Shown here: positions 8,925 to 17,424 of the stretch, piece after piece | How positions within the stretch are numbered: the first letter of the stretch is position 1 | Layout of the letters: the number at the start of each line of letters is the position of its first letter | The notes under the pieces: model-generated | Databases searched by the model: none | What the model was told of the DNA's origin: nothing | Seen by the model: the letters and a program-made list of their open reading frames with translations, nothing else | From: Phytobacter massiliensis JC163 | GTDB lineage: Bacteria; Pseudomonadota; Gammaproteobacteria; Enterobacterales; Enterobacteriaceae | Length of the DNA stretch: 64,000 nucleotides | Assembly: GCF_000321045.1 (NCBI RefSeq) | Contig: NZ_HE578947.1 | Coordinates: 660,016 to 724,015 of the forward strand | Direction of reading: 5' to 3' | Program-made: the position numbers and the translations under genes

Positions 8925-9719
8925 TTAATGGAAACTGTGCTCGTCGCCCGGATAGACCCCGGACTCAACCTCGGCAATATACTGCCTGACCGCGGCGCGC
9001 ATGTCGCCTGCCTGACTCAGGAAGTTTTTCGCAAATTTTGGAATATGCCCGCCGGTAATACCAAAAGCATCATGCATGACCAGAATTTGCCCGTCGGTAA
9101 CGTTCCCCGCGCCAATACCGATAACCGGAATGGTTAACGCGTCGGTAATGCGCTGGGCAAGCGCGACCGGTACGCACTCCAGCACCAGCAGTTGGGCACC
9201 GGCGGCCTGCAGGGCTAAGGCATCGTCCAGTAACCCCTGCGCCGCTTCATCGCCGCGTCCTTGTACTTTATAGCCGCCGAAGATGTTGACCGACTGAGGG
9301 GTTAAGCCAAGATGGCCGCACACTGGCACCGCGCGGTCGGTAAGCATTTTTACCGTCTCCACCAGCCAGCGGCCGCCCTCGATTTTGACCATATTCGCGC
9401 CGGCGCGCATGACCGTCGCCGCGTTCTCAAAAGCCTGCTCCGGGGTGGCATAGGCCATAAAGGGCAGGTCGGCGAGCAGCAGGCAGCCAGGCGCGCCGCG
9501 GCGCACGCTGCGGGTGTGATAAGCGATATCCTCTACCGTGACGGGCAGAGTGGAGTCATGGCCTTGCACCGTCATCCCTAACGAGTCGCCGACCAGCATC
9601 ACGTTAATGCCCTCTTCGGCGAACAGTTTCGCGAAGCTGTAATCATAGGCGGTGATAGTGGCGAAGCGTTTCCTGTCCTGTTTGCATTTCAGCAGCCAGG
9701 AGATGGTGGTTGGTTTCAT
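8925..9719 (-). CDS. panB: 3-methyl-2-oxobutanoate hydroxymethyltransferase
   Basis: First step of pantoate synthesis: transfers a hydroxymethyl group from methylene-tetrahydrofolate to alpha-ketoisovalerate. The 264-residue TIM-barrel protein shows [15 protein letters not shown] with the Mg2+-binding aspartate, then KIEGG and PVIGIGAG. Length equals E. coli PanB. First gene of the pan cluster. Only about 107 bases separate it from folK upstream; the fimbrial gene cluster found here in K-12 is missing. Confidence 0.97.
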   Translation of the reverse strand: MKPTTISWLLKCKQDRKRFATITAYDYSFAKLFAEEGINVMLVGDSLGMTVQGHDSTLPVTVEDIAYHTRSVRRGAPGCLLLADLPFMAYATPEQAFENAATVMRAGANMVKIEGGRWLVETVKMLTDRAVPVCGHLGLTPQSVNIFGGYKVQGRGDEAAQGLLDDALALQAAGAQLLVLECVPVALAQRITDALTIPVIGIGAGNVTDGQILVMHDAFGITGGHIPKFAKNFLSQAGDMRAAVRQYIAEVESGVYPGDEHSFH

Positions 9720-9826
9720 AACGTATCCTGATGGCTAAAGACGAATCCCGGCGCATTCTAGCAGCCCTGGCCGACTGAACAATGATTTTAGGCAAGCGTT
9801 TAGCGCCCGGCGCACTTGCGGCTACA

Positions 9827-10312
9827 TCACCACAGCGCGGGTTTGTCAGCGTTGCTGCGGGAGAGCGCCTCACGCAGCGTTTCGCCATCGGGAAAGCGCA
9901 GCTCAGGCGCAATTTCAAACAGCGGCCACAGCATAAAGCCGCGGTTTTTCATGTCGTAGTGGGGAACCGTCAGGCGAGGAGTGGCAAGGGTGGCATCGCC
10001 AAACAGCATTATGTCCAGATCCAGCGTGCGCGGCCCCCAGCGTTCGGCTTTACGCACGCGCCCCTGCTGCAGTTCAATGCGCTGGGTATTATCCAGTAAC
10101 GCTTCGGGGGAGAGGGCCGTTTCCAGCGCCACAGCCGCATTGAGATAATCGGGCTGATCCTGCGGGCCAAGCGGCGGCGTGCGGTAAAAGGCGGAGACCG
10201 CCACGATCCGGCTGTCGGGTATCTCGCCGAGGGCGTGCAGCGCGGCCTCAACCTGTTGCAGCGGCGAAGCGAGGTTGCTGCCGATAGCGATATAGCAAAG
10301 CGTAGAGGACAT
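9827..10312 (-). CDS. folK: 6-hydroxymethyl-7,8-dihydropterin pyrophosphokinase (HPPK)
   Basis: Pyrophosphorylates 6-hydroxymethyl-dihydropterin with ATP in folate synthesis. The 161-residue protein has YIAIGSNL at the N-terminus, FYRTPPLGPQDQPDYLNA, and the signature RWGPRTLDLDIMLFG with the Mg2+-binding aspartates. The start is the ATG at 10312, preceded by AGGAG; an in-frame extension to 10360 overlaps the pcnB end and has no family support. It lies 44 bases after pcnB, and the two are probably co-transcribed through the small hairpin at 10331-10351. Confidence 0.96.
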   Translation of the reverse strand: MSSTLCYIAIGSNLASPLQQVEAALHALGEIPDSRIVAVSAFYRTPPLGPQDQPDYLNAAVALETALSPEALLDNTQRIELQQGRVRKAERWGPRTLDLDIMLFGDATLATPRLTVPHYDMKNRGFMLWPLFEIAPELRFPDGETLREALSRSNADKPALW

Positions 10313-10330
10313 AACAGCTCCTGTAGCAAA

Positions 10331-10351
10331 AGGCCTGCGCGAGGCAGGCCT
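10331..10351 (-). terminator. Hairpin between pcnB and folK (possible attenuator)
   Basis: A perfect stem AGGCCTGC/GCAGGCCT with a 5-base loop lies just after the pcnB stop. Four T residues follow on the minus strand. It is just upstream of the folK ribosome site, so it may terminate part of the pcnB transcription or simply stabilise the messenger. Confidence 0.45.
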
Positions 10352-10356
10352 GAGAG

Positions 10357-11760
10357 TCAATTCTGGATGTTGCCCGAGCGCCGGGGCGCGCGTTTACGGG
10401 GGCGGCGGTGGCGACGGCGATCGGCGGGTTCGTCACCCAGCTCACTGAGCATATCTTTTTGCTCCGGCGGCGCCGAAACCTGAAACTCACCCCACCATTT
10501 CGCCAGACGCAGCAGTTCGCCGTTGTTTTCCACTTCGGCGCGCAGGGCCAGTAGATCGTAAGCCGCGCGGAATTTCGGATGCTCCATCAGCTTCCAGGCG
10601 CGTTTGCCCTGGCGGCGTGACATCCGCAGTTGCAGCTGCCAGATATCGCGGATAAGCGTGGTGATGCGTTTCGGAATGGCCAGCGAGCGGCAGGCTTCAT
10701 CGAGCACGTCGTTCATCGCCAGCGCAAAGGCGTCATAGTAGGCCAGACCGCCCTCCTGGGTGATACGCTGGGCCGTTTCCAGCAGCGGATACCAGAACAT
10801 GGCGGCAAACAGAAACGCCGGGTTAACGCGCATATCGTTGCGCAGACGGGTGTCGGTGTTTTTCAGCACCTGCGCGATGATCCGCTCCATCGGACTGTCG
10901 CCTTTTTCAGTAAAGTAGCGGCAGATAGTCGGGAAGAGCGGCTGAAAGAGGTGGTATTCACGCAGCAGGGTGTAGGTATCAAAACCGTAGCCGGCCTGCA
11001 AAAGTTTGAGCGACTCTTCAAACAGACGCGCGGGCGGCACATCGTTAATCAGCGCTGCCAGACGCGGAATAGGCTCTGCGGTTTCCGGGCTGATCCCCAT
11101 GCCCAGCTTGGCGGCAAAGCGCACCGCACGCAGCATGCGAACCGGATCTTCACGGTAGCGCGTTTCCGGATTGCCGATCAGGCGAATCACCCCTTCCTGA
11201 AGGTCGCGCATGCCGCCAACGTAATCACGAACGGTAAAATCGGCGACGCTGTAGTAGAGGCTATTAATCGTGAAGTCACGACGCTGGGCGTCTTCTTCGA
11301 TAGAGCCGAAGATGTTATCCCGCAGCAGCATACCGTTTTGCCCGCGCTGGGAGGTGGTACGGTCTGCTTCGTGATCTTCATGATGGCCACGGAAGGTGGC
11401 GACCTCGATAATTTCCGGCCCGAACATGACATGGGCGAGACGGAAACGGCGGCCTACCAGACGGCAGTTACGGAACAGTTTACGCACCTGATCCGGCGTG
11501 GCGTTGGTGGTCACGTCAAAGTCTTTCGGCTTTTTGCCCAGCAGCAGATCGCGCACGCCGCCGCCGACAAGATAGGCTTCGTAACCCGCTTTGTTCAGGC
11601 GATAGAGCACTTTGAGCGCATTTTCACTGATATCTTTGCGGGAGATAGCATGCTGCTCTCGCGGAATAACCGTCATCTGAGGTTGGACGATAGCCTCAAC
11701 GACCACGTTTTCATCGCGGCTCAGCACCTTACGGCAAAAATTTGCGACTCGGGTAAAAAT
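10357..11760 (-). CDS. pcnB: Poly(A) polymerase I, AUU start
   Basis: Adds 3' poly(A) tails that mark RNA for decay and controls ColE1 plasmid copy number through RNA I. The nucleotidyltransferase head shows [24 protein letters not shown] with the catalytic aspartates, then RRFRLAHV and RRDFTINSL; the C-terminus is a basic Arg/Lys-rich tail. The frame has a GTG at 11727, but E. coli similarity ([14 protein letters not shown]) continues upstream to an ATT at 11758-11760, preceded by GAGGTG. E. coli pcnB is known to start at AUU, which keeps its expression low, so I take this ATT as the start (467 residues). No in-frame ATG lies near it. Confidence 0.93.
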   Translation of the reverse strand: MFTRVANFCRKVLSRDENVVVEAIVQPQMTVIPREQHAISRKDISENALKVLYRLNKAGYEAYLVGGGVRDLLLGKKPKDFDVTTNATPDQVRKLFRNCRLVGRRFRLAHVMFGPEIIEVATFRGHHEDHEADRTTSQRGQNGMLLRDNIFGSIEEDAQRRDFTINSLYYSVADFTVRDYVGGMRDLQEGVIRLIGNPETRYREDPVRMLRAVRFAAKLGMGISPETAEPIPRLAALINDVPPARLFEESLKLLQAGYGFDTYTLLREYHLFQPLFPTICRYFTEKGDSPMERIIAQVLKNTDTRLRNDMRVNPAFLFAAMFWYPLLETAQRITQEGGLAYYDAFALAMNDVLDEACRSLAIPKRITTLIRDIWQLQLRMSRRQGKRAWKLMEHPKFRAAYDLLALRAEVENNGELLRLAKWWGEFQVSAPPEQKDMLSELGDEPADRRRHRRPRKRAPRRSGNIQN

Positions 11761-11808
11761 AGTGCACCTCGGTAGTGTCAGACGTCAGGACAAAAAAATA
11801 GCGGCTAA

Positions 11809-12711
11809 TCATAGCTCAGCGCGGCCCGTTTGAGAATGTGTATTCGCATCCACTGCTACAGGCACATCGGCAAGCGACCAGTTGGCCACCGCTTTTTGTA
11901 GCAGTGCCTCCAGGGTGAGATCCTGCCATTCTGTTGTTGCGTTCTGGTTTAAGAATTGTAAAGCCCTGATTATTATGGGGCGCGGATCGCCGCCCGGCAA
12001 GGCCGGAGCATGGTTTTGCTTGGAGAGTTTATTCCCCTCGGCATTCAGCGCCAGCGGCAAATGAACGTAGCCCGGCACAGGCCAGCCGAACTGCTGATAG
12101 AGCGAAATTTGCCGCACCGTCGGTTCAATTAAATCCGCGCCGCGCACAATCTCCGTGACCCCCTGATAATGATCGTCCACCACCACCGCCAGGTTATAGG
12201 CAAACAGACCATCGCGGCGGTGGATGATAAAATCCTCCCGCGCCAGCTTTTCATCGGCGTAAATCTCACCGCGCAGGCGATCGTGAAAATGGAGTACCGG
12301 ATGACGTTGCACAAGCCGCATGGCGGCCTTTTCCGGACCGTTATTCAGGGTGCGGCAGTGGCCGTCGTAAATGCCGCCGAGGCGCTGTATGCGCGCGCGG
12401 GTGCAGGTGCAGTAGTAGCTGAGACCCTGCGTTTGCAGCCAGTTGAGCGCTTCGCGGTAGGCGTCATGACGTTGCGACTGCCACAGCACGTCGCCATCCC
12501 AGAGCAGGCCATAGTGTTCAAGCTGGCGCAGTATCGTCTCTGCGGCACCGGGTACTTCGCGGGGCGGATCGATATCTTCAATGCGAACGCGCCAGATCCC
12601 CTGCTGCGCGCGCGCCTGCAGGTAGCTGCCAAGAGCGGCAATCAAGGAGCCGAAGTGCAGTTCGCCGGAAGGTGAGGGGGCGAAACGGCCAATGTAGGGA
12701 GTGTGTGTCAT
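11809..12711 (-). CDS. gluQ: Glutamyl-Q tRNA(Asp) synthetase
   Basis: A 300-residue paralogue of the glutamyl-tRNA synthetase catalytic domain without the anticodon-binding part. It attaches glutamate to queuosine in the tRNA-Asp anticodon. Visible are the class I motif [12 protein letters not shown] (about 10-21, HxGH variant), a zinc site in [10 protein letters not shown]...IYDGHC, and the KLSKQNHA signature (KMSKS variant). It follows dksA by 66 bases, separated by a terminator-like hairpin, the same arrangement reported in Shigella and E. coli. Confidence 0.95.
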   Translation of the reverse strand: MTHTPYIGRFAPSPSGELHFGSLIAALGSYLQARAQQGIWRVRIEDIDPPREVPGAAETILRQLEHYGLLWDGDVLWQSQRHDAYREALNWLQTQGLSYYCTCTRARIQRLGGIYDGHCRTLNNGPEKAAMRLVQRHPVLHFHDRLRGEIYADEKLAREDFIIHRRDGLFAYNLAVVVDDHYQGVTEIVRGADLIEPTVRQISLYQQFGWPVPGYVHLPLALNAEGNKLSKQNHAPALPGGDPRPIIIRALQFLNQNATTEWQDLTLEALLQKAVANWSLADVPVAVDANTHSQTGRAEL

Positions 12712-12720
12712 TCTGCGGGC

Positions 12721-12753
12721 AATAAAAAATCAGGCGGGAGCTAATCCCGCCTG
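12721..12753 (-). terminator. Terminator between dksA and gluQ
   Basis: On the minus strand CAGGCGGGA and TCCCGCCTG form a 9-base stem around a 5-base loop, followed by ATTTTTTATT. This is a complete Rho-independent terminator placed between two genes that are otherwise contiguous, so gluQ would depend on read-through. In Shigella flexneri such an intergenic terminator limits gluQ expression. Confidence 0.85.
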
Positions 12754-12777
12754 AGTATGCATGATGAAAAGGCCGGG

Positions 12778-13233
12778 TTAACCCGCCATCTGTTTTTCGC
12801 GAATTTCCGCCAGCGTTTTGCAGTCGATGCACAGGTCAGCGGTCGGACGCGCTTCCAGGCGACGAATGCCGATTTCCACGCCGCAGGATTCGCAGAAGCC
12901 AAAATCTTCGTCTTCTACTTTTTTCAGCGTCTTCTCAATCTTTTTGATCAGTTTACGCTCGCGGTCACGGTTACGCAGTTCAAGGCTGAACTCTTCTTCC
13001 TGCGCGGCACGGTCAACCGGGTCCGGGAAGTTCGCCGCTTCGTCCTGCATATGGGTGACGGTGCGATCGACTTCATCCCTGAGTTGATTACGCCACGCTT
13101 CAAGAATACGCCTGAAGTGCGCCAGCTGGGCTTCATTCATATACTCTTCGCCCGGTTTCTCTTGATACGGCTCCACCCCAGCGATGGCGAGAATACTCAG
13201 GGACGATGTTTTACGGTTTTGCCCTTCTTGCAT
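12778..13233 (-). CDS. dksA: RNA polymerase-binding transcription factor DksA
   Basis: Binds the secondary channel of RNA polymerase and, with ppGpp, represses rRNA and ribosomal-protein promoters while activating amino-acid genes. The 151-residue protein has the coiled-coil tip [11 protein letters not shown] with the functional aspartates (71 and 74) and a four-cysteine zinc finger in CESCGVEIG...LCIDC near the end. Start at the ATG at 13233, preceded by AAGGAG; the frame runs six codons further upstream without support. Virtually identical to E. coli DksA. Confidence 0.98.
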   Translation of the reverse strand: MQEGQNRKTSSLSILAIAGVEPYQEKPGEEYMNEAQLAHFRRILEAWRNQLRDEVDRTVTHMQDEAANFPDPVDRAAQEEEFSLELRNRDRERKLIKKIEKTLKKVEDEDFGFCESCGVEIGIRRLEARPTADLCIDCKTLAEIREKQMAG

Positions 13234-13411
13234 GTTGCTTCTCCTTAACACGCACTATCGATCCCCGTGTAGGGGGAAAAATCAGGCCGCTATAAATAAC
13301 AGATGCTTTTCCGGTTGGCAAATATCTAAACGTAACACTTGACAAGCCTGTGAGGAAAAGCGTATTTGCGCACGCGACCAGAACAGTTATTAATCAAAAA
13401 CTGCCTTCAAC

Positions 13412-14116
13412 TTATAAAGTGAAAGGCAGCGGCAATCTCAGAGTTAATCCCCTGGTAGAAAGTTCCGCCTTATAAGCCAGAACTTCTACCCCCTGATGGT
13501 GTGCTTCGTTTAACAATCGTGCGTATTTCTCATCAATATGGCGCGCGGGAGAAAAATGTTCAACGGCAGAATGCAGCACGGCGAACAGAATGACGGCGCG
13601 GTCGCCGTTAGCCGCCACGCTCATTAACTCCCGCAAATGTTTTTGTCCGCGAAGCGTTACGGCATCAGGAAAAAAACCATTCGCCTTTTCAGCGAGCGTG
13701 ACCGATTTCACTTCAATATAGCAGTTGCGGCGGTCATCCGCCTGTAACAGAAAATCAATTCTGCTGCGCTCAGCACCATATTTCACTTCGCTTTTCAGCG
13801 AATTATAGCCGGTTAGCTCAGGCAGAAGATTTTGCGCAATCGCCTCTTTGGTCAGGGTATTGGCCCGGAGCGTATTGACGCAGATAAACGCCCCCTGTTG
13901 CGTTTGCGATAATTCCCAGGTGTGGGGATATTTGCGTTTAGAATTTTCTGATGTGGAATACCAAACCGTATCGCCAGGGGTTGCGCAACCGGTCATCGCG
14001 CCGGTATTCGGGCAGTGGATAGTCAGCGTTTCGCCCGCAGGGGTAACGACATCGGCAAGAAAACGTTTATAGCGCTGAATCAGCGTGGCGGGCTGTAAGG
14101 GGGGCGAAAACTCCAT
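13412..14116 (-). CDS. sfsA: Sugar fermentation stimulation protein, DNA/RNA nuclease-like
   Basis: The 234-residue SfsA family protein has an OB-like N-terminal part ([12 protein letters not shown]) and a nuclease-like C-terminal part with SRIDFLL and YIEVKSVTL, resembling PD-(D/E)xK active-site sequences. Its E. coli homologue raises maltose use when overexpressed and was described as DNA-binding; its true role is unclear. It lies 12 bases after thpR and upstream of dksA in the order thpR-sfsA-dksA. Base composition is somewhat more AT-rich than the neighbours, as judged by eye. Confidence 0.93.
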   Translation of the reverse strand: MEFSPPLQPATLIQRYKRFLADVVTPAGETLTIHCPNTGAMTGCATPGDTVWYSTSENSKRKYPHTWELSQTQQGAFICVNTLRANTLTKEAIAQNLLPELTGYNSLKSEVKYGAERSRIDFLLQADDRRNCYIEVKSVTLAEKANGFFPDAVTLRGQKHLRELMSVAANGDRAVILFAVLHSAVEHFSPARHIDEKYARLLNEAHHQGVEVLAYKAELSTRGLTLRLPLPFTL

Positions 14117-14128
14117 AGCGGCTCCTTG

Positions 14129-14659
14129 TTATGTTGAAAGCGTCCAGCGGTTCACCGGCGTATAGCGTAGCCGCCCTCCGGCAAAATGCGATTCATACAG
14201 GACAAACTCTGTTACAGGAAAAGACCACTGAAAACCCGGCGGCGGGATAGCAACCGCCTGGCCTGCGTCGCGCAGCAGCGTAACGTGTGGATGGAAGGGT
14301 GCCGGGCTTTGCCAGCAGCCGCTGCGGGAAGCCTGCGCGCGCAGCATTTCCGCCAGCTGTATCAACCCGCGCGGAGACTGGCGGCAGCCCAGCCAGACTA
14401 CCCGGGAGCGCAGCCACTGCCCGGCATCGTCCAGACGCAGCGTAAAGCCCGGCTGGCGAATCCGCCCGGCCAGGGTTTCCAGCGCCTGCTGCTTTTGTGC
14501 GCTGACTTCACCGAGAAAGGCCAGCGTCAGGTGCAGGTTCGCCGCCGCGACAGGCCGCCCGGCATCCTGGGGAAAATTTTCCGCCCGCCAGCGCACAATC
14601 TCCTCGCGCGTGGCCTCAGGCAGTTCAATGGCGAAAAACAGCCTTTTCGCTTCACTCAT
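14129..14659 (-). CDS. thpR: RNA 2',3'-cyclic phosphodiesterase (2H family)
   Basis: The 176-residue 2H phosphoesterase opens 2',3'-cyclic phosphates on RNA; it was formerly called LigT, for 2'-5' RNA ligase. Both HxTx motifs are present: HLTL at residues 43-46 and HVTL in the later HPHVTLLRD. The rest follows E. coli ThpR closely (DAGQWLRSRVVWLG, PPPGFQWS). It is the first gene of the thpR-sfsA-dksA run and is divergent from hrpB. Confidence 0.94.
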   Translation of the reverse strand: MSEAKRLFFAIELPEATREEIVRWRAENFPQDAGRPVAAANLHLTLAFLGEVSAQKQQALETLAGRIRQPGFTLRLDDAGQWLRSRVVWLGCRQSPRGLIQLAEMLRAQASRSGCWQSPAPFHPHVTLLRDAGQAVAIPPPGFQWSFPVTEFVLYESHFAGGRLRYTPVNRWTLST

Positions 14660-14786
14660 AACGGGCTCCCGATACTCTTTCTGGCGATGCTACAGGGCAC
14701 TACGCCGGGCCGCAATGACGCTGGCGCTCCAAAGCGTCGCAGTTGATGTACAATTAGCGGCCATTGCGAACCCCCTGGAGCTTGTT

Positions 14787-17216
14787 GTGTCGTCATTGCC
14801 CGTTGCCGCCGTACTGCCTGAACTGCTGGATGCGCTTCACCGCGCGCCGCAGGTGCTTCTTACCGCCCCCACCGGCGCGGGTAAATCAACCTGGCTGCCG
14901 CTACAGCTGCTGCGCCAGGGGAATATCAGCGGGCGTATTCTGCTGCTTGAGCCGCGCAGGCTGGCGGCGCGCAACGTGGCGCAGCGGCTGGCGGAGCTGC
15001 TTGGCGAGCAGCCGGGTGAAACCGTAGGTTACCGGATGCGCGCCCAGACCTGCGTCGGGCCGCACACCCGGCTGGAAGTGGTCACCGAAGGGATCTTAAC
15101 CCGGATGATCCAGCAGGATCCGGAGCTCGACGGCGTGGGGCTGGTGATCCTTGATGAATTCCACGAGCGCAGCCTGCAGGCCGACCTGGCACTGGCGCTG
15201 CTGCTGGATGTCCAGCAGGGGCTGCGGGACGATCTCCGGCTGCTGGTGATGTCGGCAACCCTCGACAACAGTCGCCTGCAGGCGCTGTTGCCGGACGCGC
15301 CGCTGATTGTTTCCGCCGGGAGAATGCACCCGGTGGAGCGGCGCTATCAGGCGTTGAGCGCCCATCAGCGCTTTGATGAAGCGGTGGCGGTTGCCACCGC
15401 CGAACTTCTGCGCTCGCAATCCGGTTCTTTACTGCTATTTTTACCAGGCGTTGGTGAAATTCAGCGTGTGCAGGAGCAGCTGGCGAGTCGCGTCGGGCCG
15501 GATGTGCTCCTCTGTCCGCTTTATGGCGCGCTGCCGCTTAGCGAGCAGCGCCGGGCCATCCTGCCGCCGCCCGCAGGGCAGCGCAAAGTGGTGCTGGCGA
15601 CCAACATCGCCGAAACCAGCTTAACCATTGAAGGAATTCGCCTGGTGGTAGACAGCGCTCAGGAGCGGGTGGCGCGCTTTGACCCGCGCACCGGCCTGAC
15701 CCGGCTAATTACCCAGCGGATAAGTCAGGCGTCGATGACGCAACGGGCCGGGCGCGCAGGGCGTCTGGAGCCGGGTATCTGCCTGCATCTCATTGCGAAA
15801 GAGCAGGCGGAACGCGCGGCGGCGCAAAGCGAGCCGGAGATCCTGCAAAGCGATCTCTCGGGTCTGCTGATGGAACTTCTACAGTGGGGATGCCAGCAGC
15901 CTGAACAGCTTAGCTGGCTGGATGCGCCCCCCGCGGTTAACCTTGCGGCGGCGCGCACGCTGCTGACGCAGCTGCGGGCGCTGGAGGGGGAGCGGCTGAC
16001 GCCGTTCGGGCAGAGAATGGCAAAGCTGGGTAACGATCCCCGGCTGGCGGCGATGCTGTCGAGCGCCAGCGATGGCGATGACGTGGCCACGGCGGCGAAG
16101 CTGGCGGCAATTCTGGAAGAGCCGCCGCGCGGCGGCAATGCCGATTTACGCGCGGCGTTTTCTCGCCAGCAGCCCCAGTGGCAACAGCGCGCCGCTCAGC
16201 TTGTCCGGCGGCTAAAGCGGGCGGCGGGGGAGGCGGACAGCAACCTTATCGCGCCGCTGCTGGCGAGCGCCTTTGCCGATCGTATCGCCCGCCGGCGAGG
16301 CCAGGATGGCCGCTACCAGCTGGCGAACGGTATGGGGGCGATGCTGGACGCGGACGACGCGCTTAACCGCTACGACTGGCTGCTGGCGCCCTTGCTGTTG
16401 CAGGGCAGCCAGTCGCCGGATGCGCGTATTTTACTGGCGCTGCCGCTGGAGATTGAACCGCTCATCGAGGCCTGCCCGCATATCGTGACGCAGGAGGATT
16501 CTGTGGAGTGGGATGACGCTCAGGGGACGCTGAAAGCGTTTCGCCGCAGCCGTATCGGTCAGCTGACGATAAAAACGCAGCCGCTGGCGAAACCCTCGGA
16601 AGAGGTGCTGCACCAGGCGATGCTCAACGGGATTCGTGATAAAGGGCTGGCGGCGCTGAACTGGACGCCGCAGGCGCAGCAGCTACGCCTGCGGCTGCAC
16701 TGCGCGGCGAAGTGGCTGCCGGAAGAGTCCTGGCCCGCCGTGGACGACGCCGCGCTGCTGGCCAGTCTGGAGAGCTGGCTGCTGCCGCAGATGAGCGGCG
16801 TGCACTCCCTGCGGGCGCTGCAGGCGCTGGATGTCGGCGCGGCGTTGCTGGCCTGGCTGCCCTGGCCGCTGCGTCAACGTCTGGATAGTGAGCTGCCATC
16901 GCATTACACTGTGCCGACGGGGAGCCGGATAGCGATTCGTTATCATGAGGATAATCCGCCCGCGCTGGCGGTTCGCATGCAGGAGATGTTCGGCGAGGCA
17001 TCAACGCCGACCATCGCTCAGGGGCGCGTGGCGCTGGTGCTGGAGCTGCTGTCCCCCGCCCAGCGTCCGTTGCAGATCACCCGTGATTTGGCCGCGTTCT
17101 GGCAGGGGGCGTACCGCGAGGTGCAAAAGGAGATGAAGGGGCGCTATCCGAAGCATGTCTGGCCGGATGACCCGGCCAACAGCGCGCCGACCCGACGCAC
17201 GAAGAAATATTCGTAG
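14787..17216 (+). CDS. hrpB: ATP-dependent DEAH-box RNA helicase HrpB
   Basis: The 809-residue DEAH-family helicase-like protein is of uncertain physiological role. It has Walker A APTGAGKST, the DEFH box in ILDEFHERS, SATLDN, the motif V region LATNIAETSLTIEG and the motif VI QRAGRAGR, followed by the HA2 and HrpB-specific C-terminal regions. I chose the GTG at 14787 (reading SSLPVAAVLPELL), preceded by GGAG; this gives exactly the E. coli length. The open frame extends much further upstream (to 14610), overlapping the thpR start on the other strand, but that part has no family similarity. Confidence 0.95.
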   Translation: MSSLPVAAVLPELLDALHRAPQVLLTAPTGAGKSTWLPLQLLRQGNISGRILLLEPRRLAARNVAQRLAELLGEQPGETVGYRMRAQTCVGPHTRLEVVTEGILTRMIQQDPELDGVGLVILDEFHERSLQADLALALLLDVQQGLRDDLRLLVMSATLDNSRLQALLPDAPLIVSAGRMHPVERRYQALSAHQRFDEAVAVATAELLRSQSGSLLLFLPGVGEIQRVQEQLASRVGPDVLLCPLYGALPLSEQRRAILPPPAGQRKVVLATNIAETSLTIEGIRLVVDSAQERVARFDPRTGLTRLITQRISQASMTQRAGRAGRLEPGICLHLIAKEQAERAAAQSEPEILQSDLSGLLMELLQWGCQQPEQLSWLDAPPAVNLAAARTLLTQLRALEGERLTPFGQRMAKLGNDPRLAAMLSSASDGDDVATAAKLAAILEEPPRGGNADLRAAFSRQQPQWQQRAAQLVRRLKRAAGEADSNLIAPLLASAFADRIARRRGQDGRYQLANGMGAMLDADDALNRYDWLLAPLLLQGSQSPDARILLALPLEIEPLIEACPHIVTQEDSVEWDDAQGTLKAFRRSRIGQLTIKTQPLAKPSEEVLHQAMLNGIRDKGLAALNWTPQAQQLRLRLHCAAKWLPEESWPAVDDAALLASLESWLLPQMSGVHSLRALQALDVGAALLAWLPWPLRQRLDSELPSHYTVPTGSRIAIRYHEDNPPALAVRMQEMFGEASTPTIAQGRVALVLELLSPAQRPLQITRDLAAFWQGAYREVQKEMKGRYPKHVWPDDPANSAPTRRTKKYS

Positions 17217-17270
17217 CGCCAGCAGGTTCGGTAGCCAGGATAATGGTAGGGCTTGATGCCCTCACCCCAA

Positions 17271-17306
17271 CCCTCTCCCACGGGGAGAGGGAGCAAACAC
17301 TAAAAA
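17271..17306. repeat. Dispersed palindromic repeat, copy B
   Basis: Identical over 36 bases to 3-38: the palindrome CCCTCTCCC-ACG-GGGAGAGGG plus AGCAAACACTAAAAA. It is preceded here by CCCTCACCCCAA. It sits between hrpB and mrcB. Confidence 0.75.
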
Positions 17307-17327
17307 TTTTCTCATAGAGAAAATTTT
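17303..17327. terminator. AT-rich perfect palindrome after hrpB
   Basis: AAAATTTTCTC-ATA-GAGAAAATTTT is a perfect 11-base inverted repeat with a 3-base loop, about 90 bases past the hrpB stop and touching repeat copy B. The A- and T-rich flanks could make it a weak bidirectional terminator; the stem is mostly A-T so its strength is uncertain. Confidence 0.45.
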
Positions 17328-17352
17328 ACTGTTTATTTTTGAGAGATTTCTT

Positions 17353-17399
17353 CTTCTGCCGGGAGGCAGAAGAGTTAAGAATCAGGCCCTTATGCCTGA
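17353..17399 (+). promoter_or_regulatory. Two stable hairpins in the mrcB leader
   Basis: CTTCTGCC-GGGA-GGCAGAAG (17353-17372) is a perfect 8-base stem with a tetraloop. TCAGGC/GCCTGA (17382-17399) is a second stem just upstream of the mrcB ribosome site (GGAGAG). I do not recognise a named riboswitch or leader family. They could shape translation or stability of the mrcB messenger. Confidence 0.4.
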
Positions 17400-17424
17400 A
17401 ACCTGAATGTTGCGGAGAGAGAGC

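Noticed and set aside
10630-11775. A 381-codon open frame opposite pcnB
   Set aside because: Antisense shadow of pcnB: no ribosome site or family motif, and a composition typical of a reversed coding frame.
14610-14786. N-terminal extension of hrpB over the thpR start
   Set aside because: The extension does not resemble HrpB proteins. The GTG at 14787 has a Shine-Dalgarno and gives the exact E. coli length.
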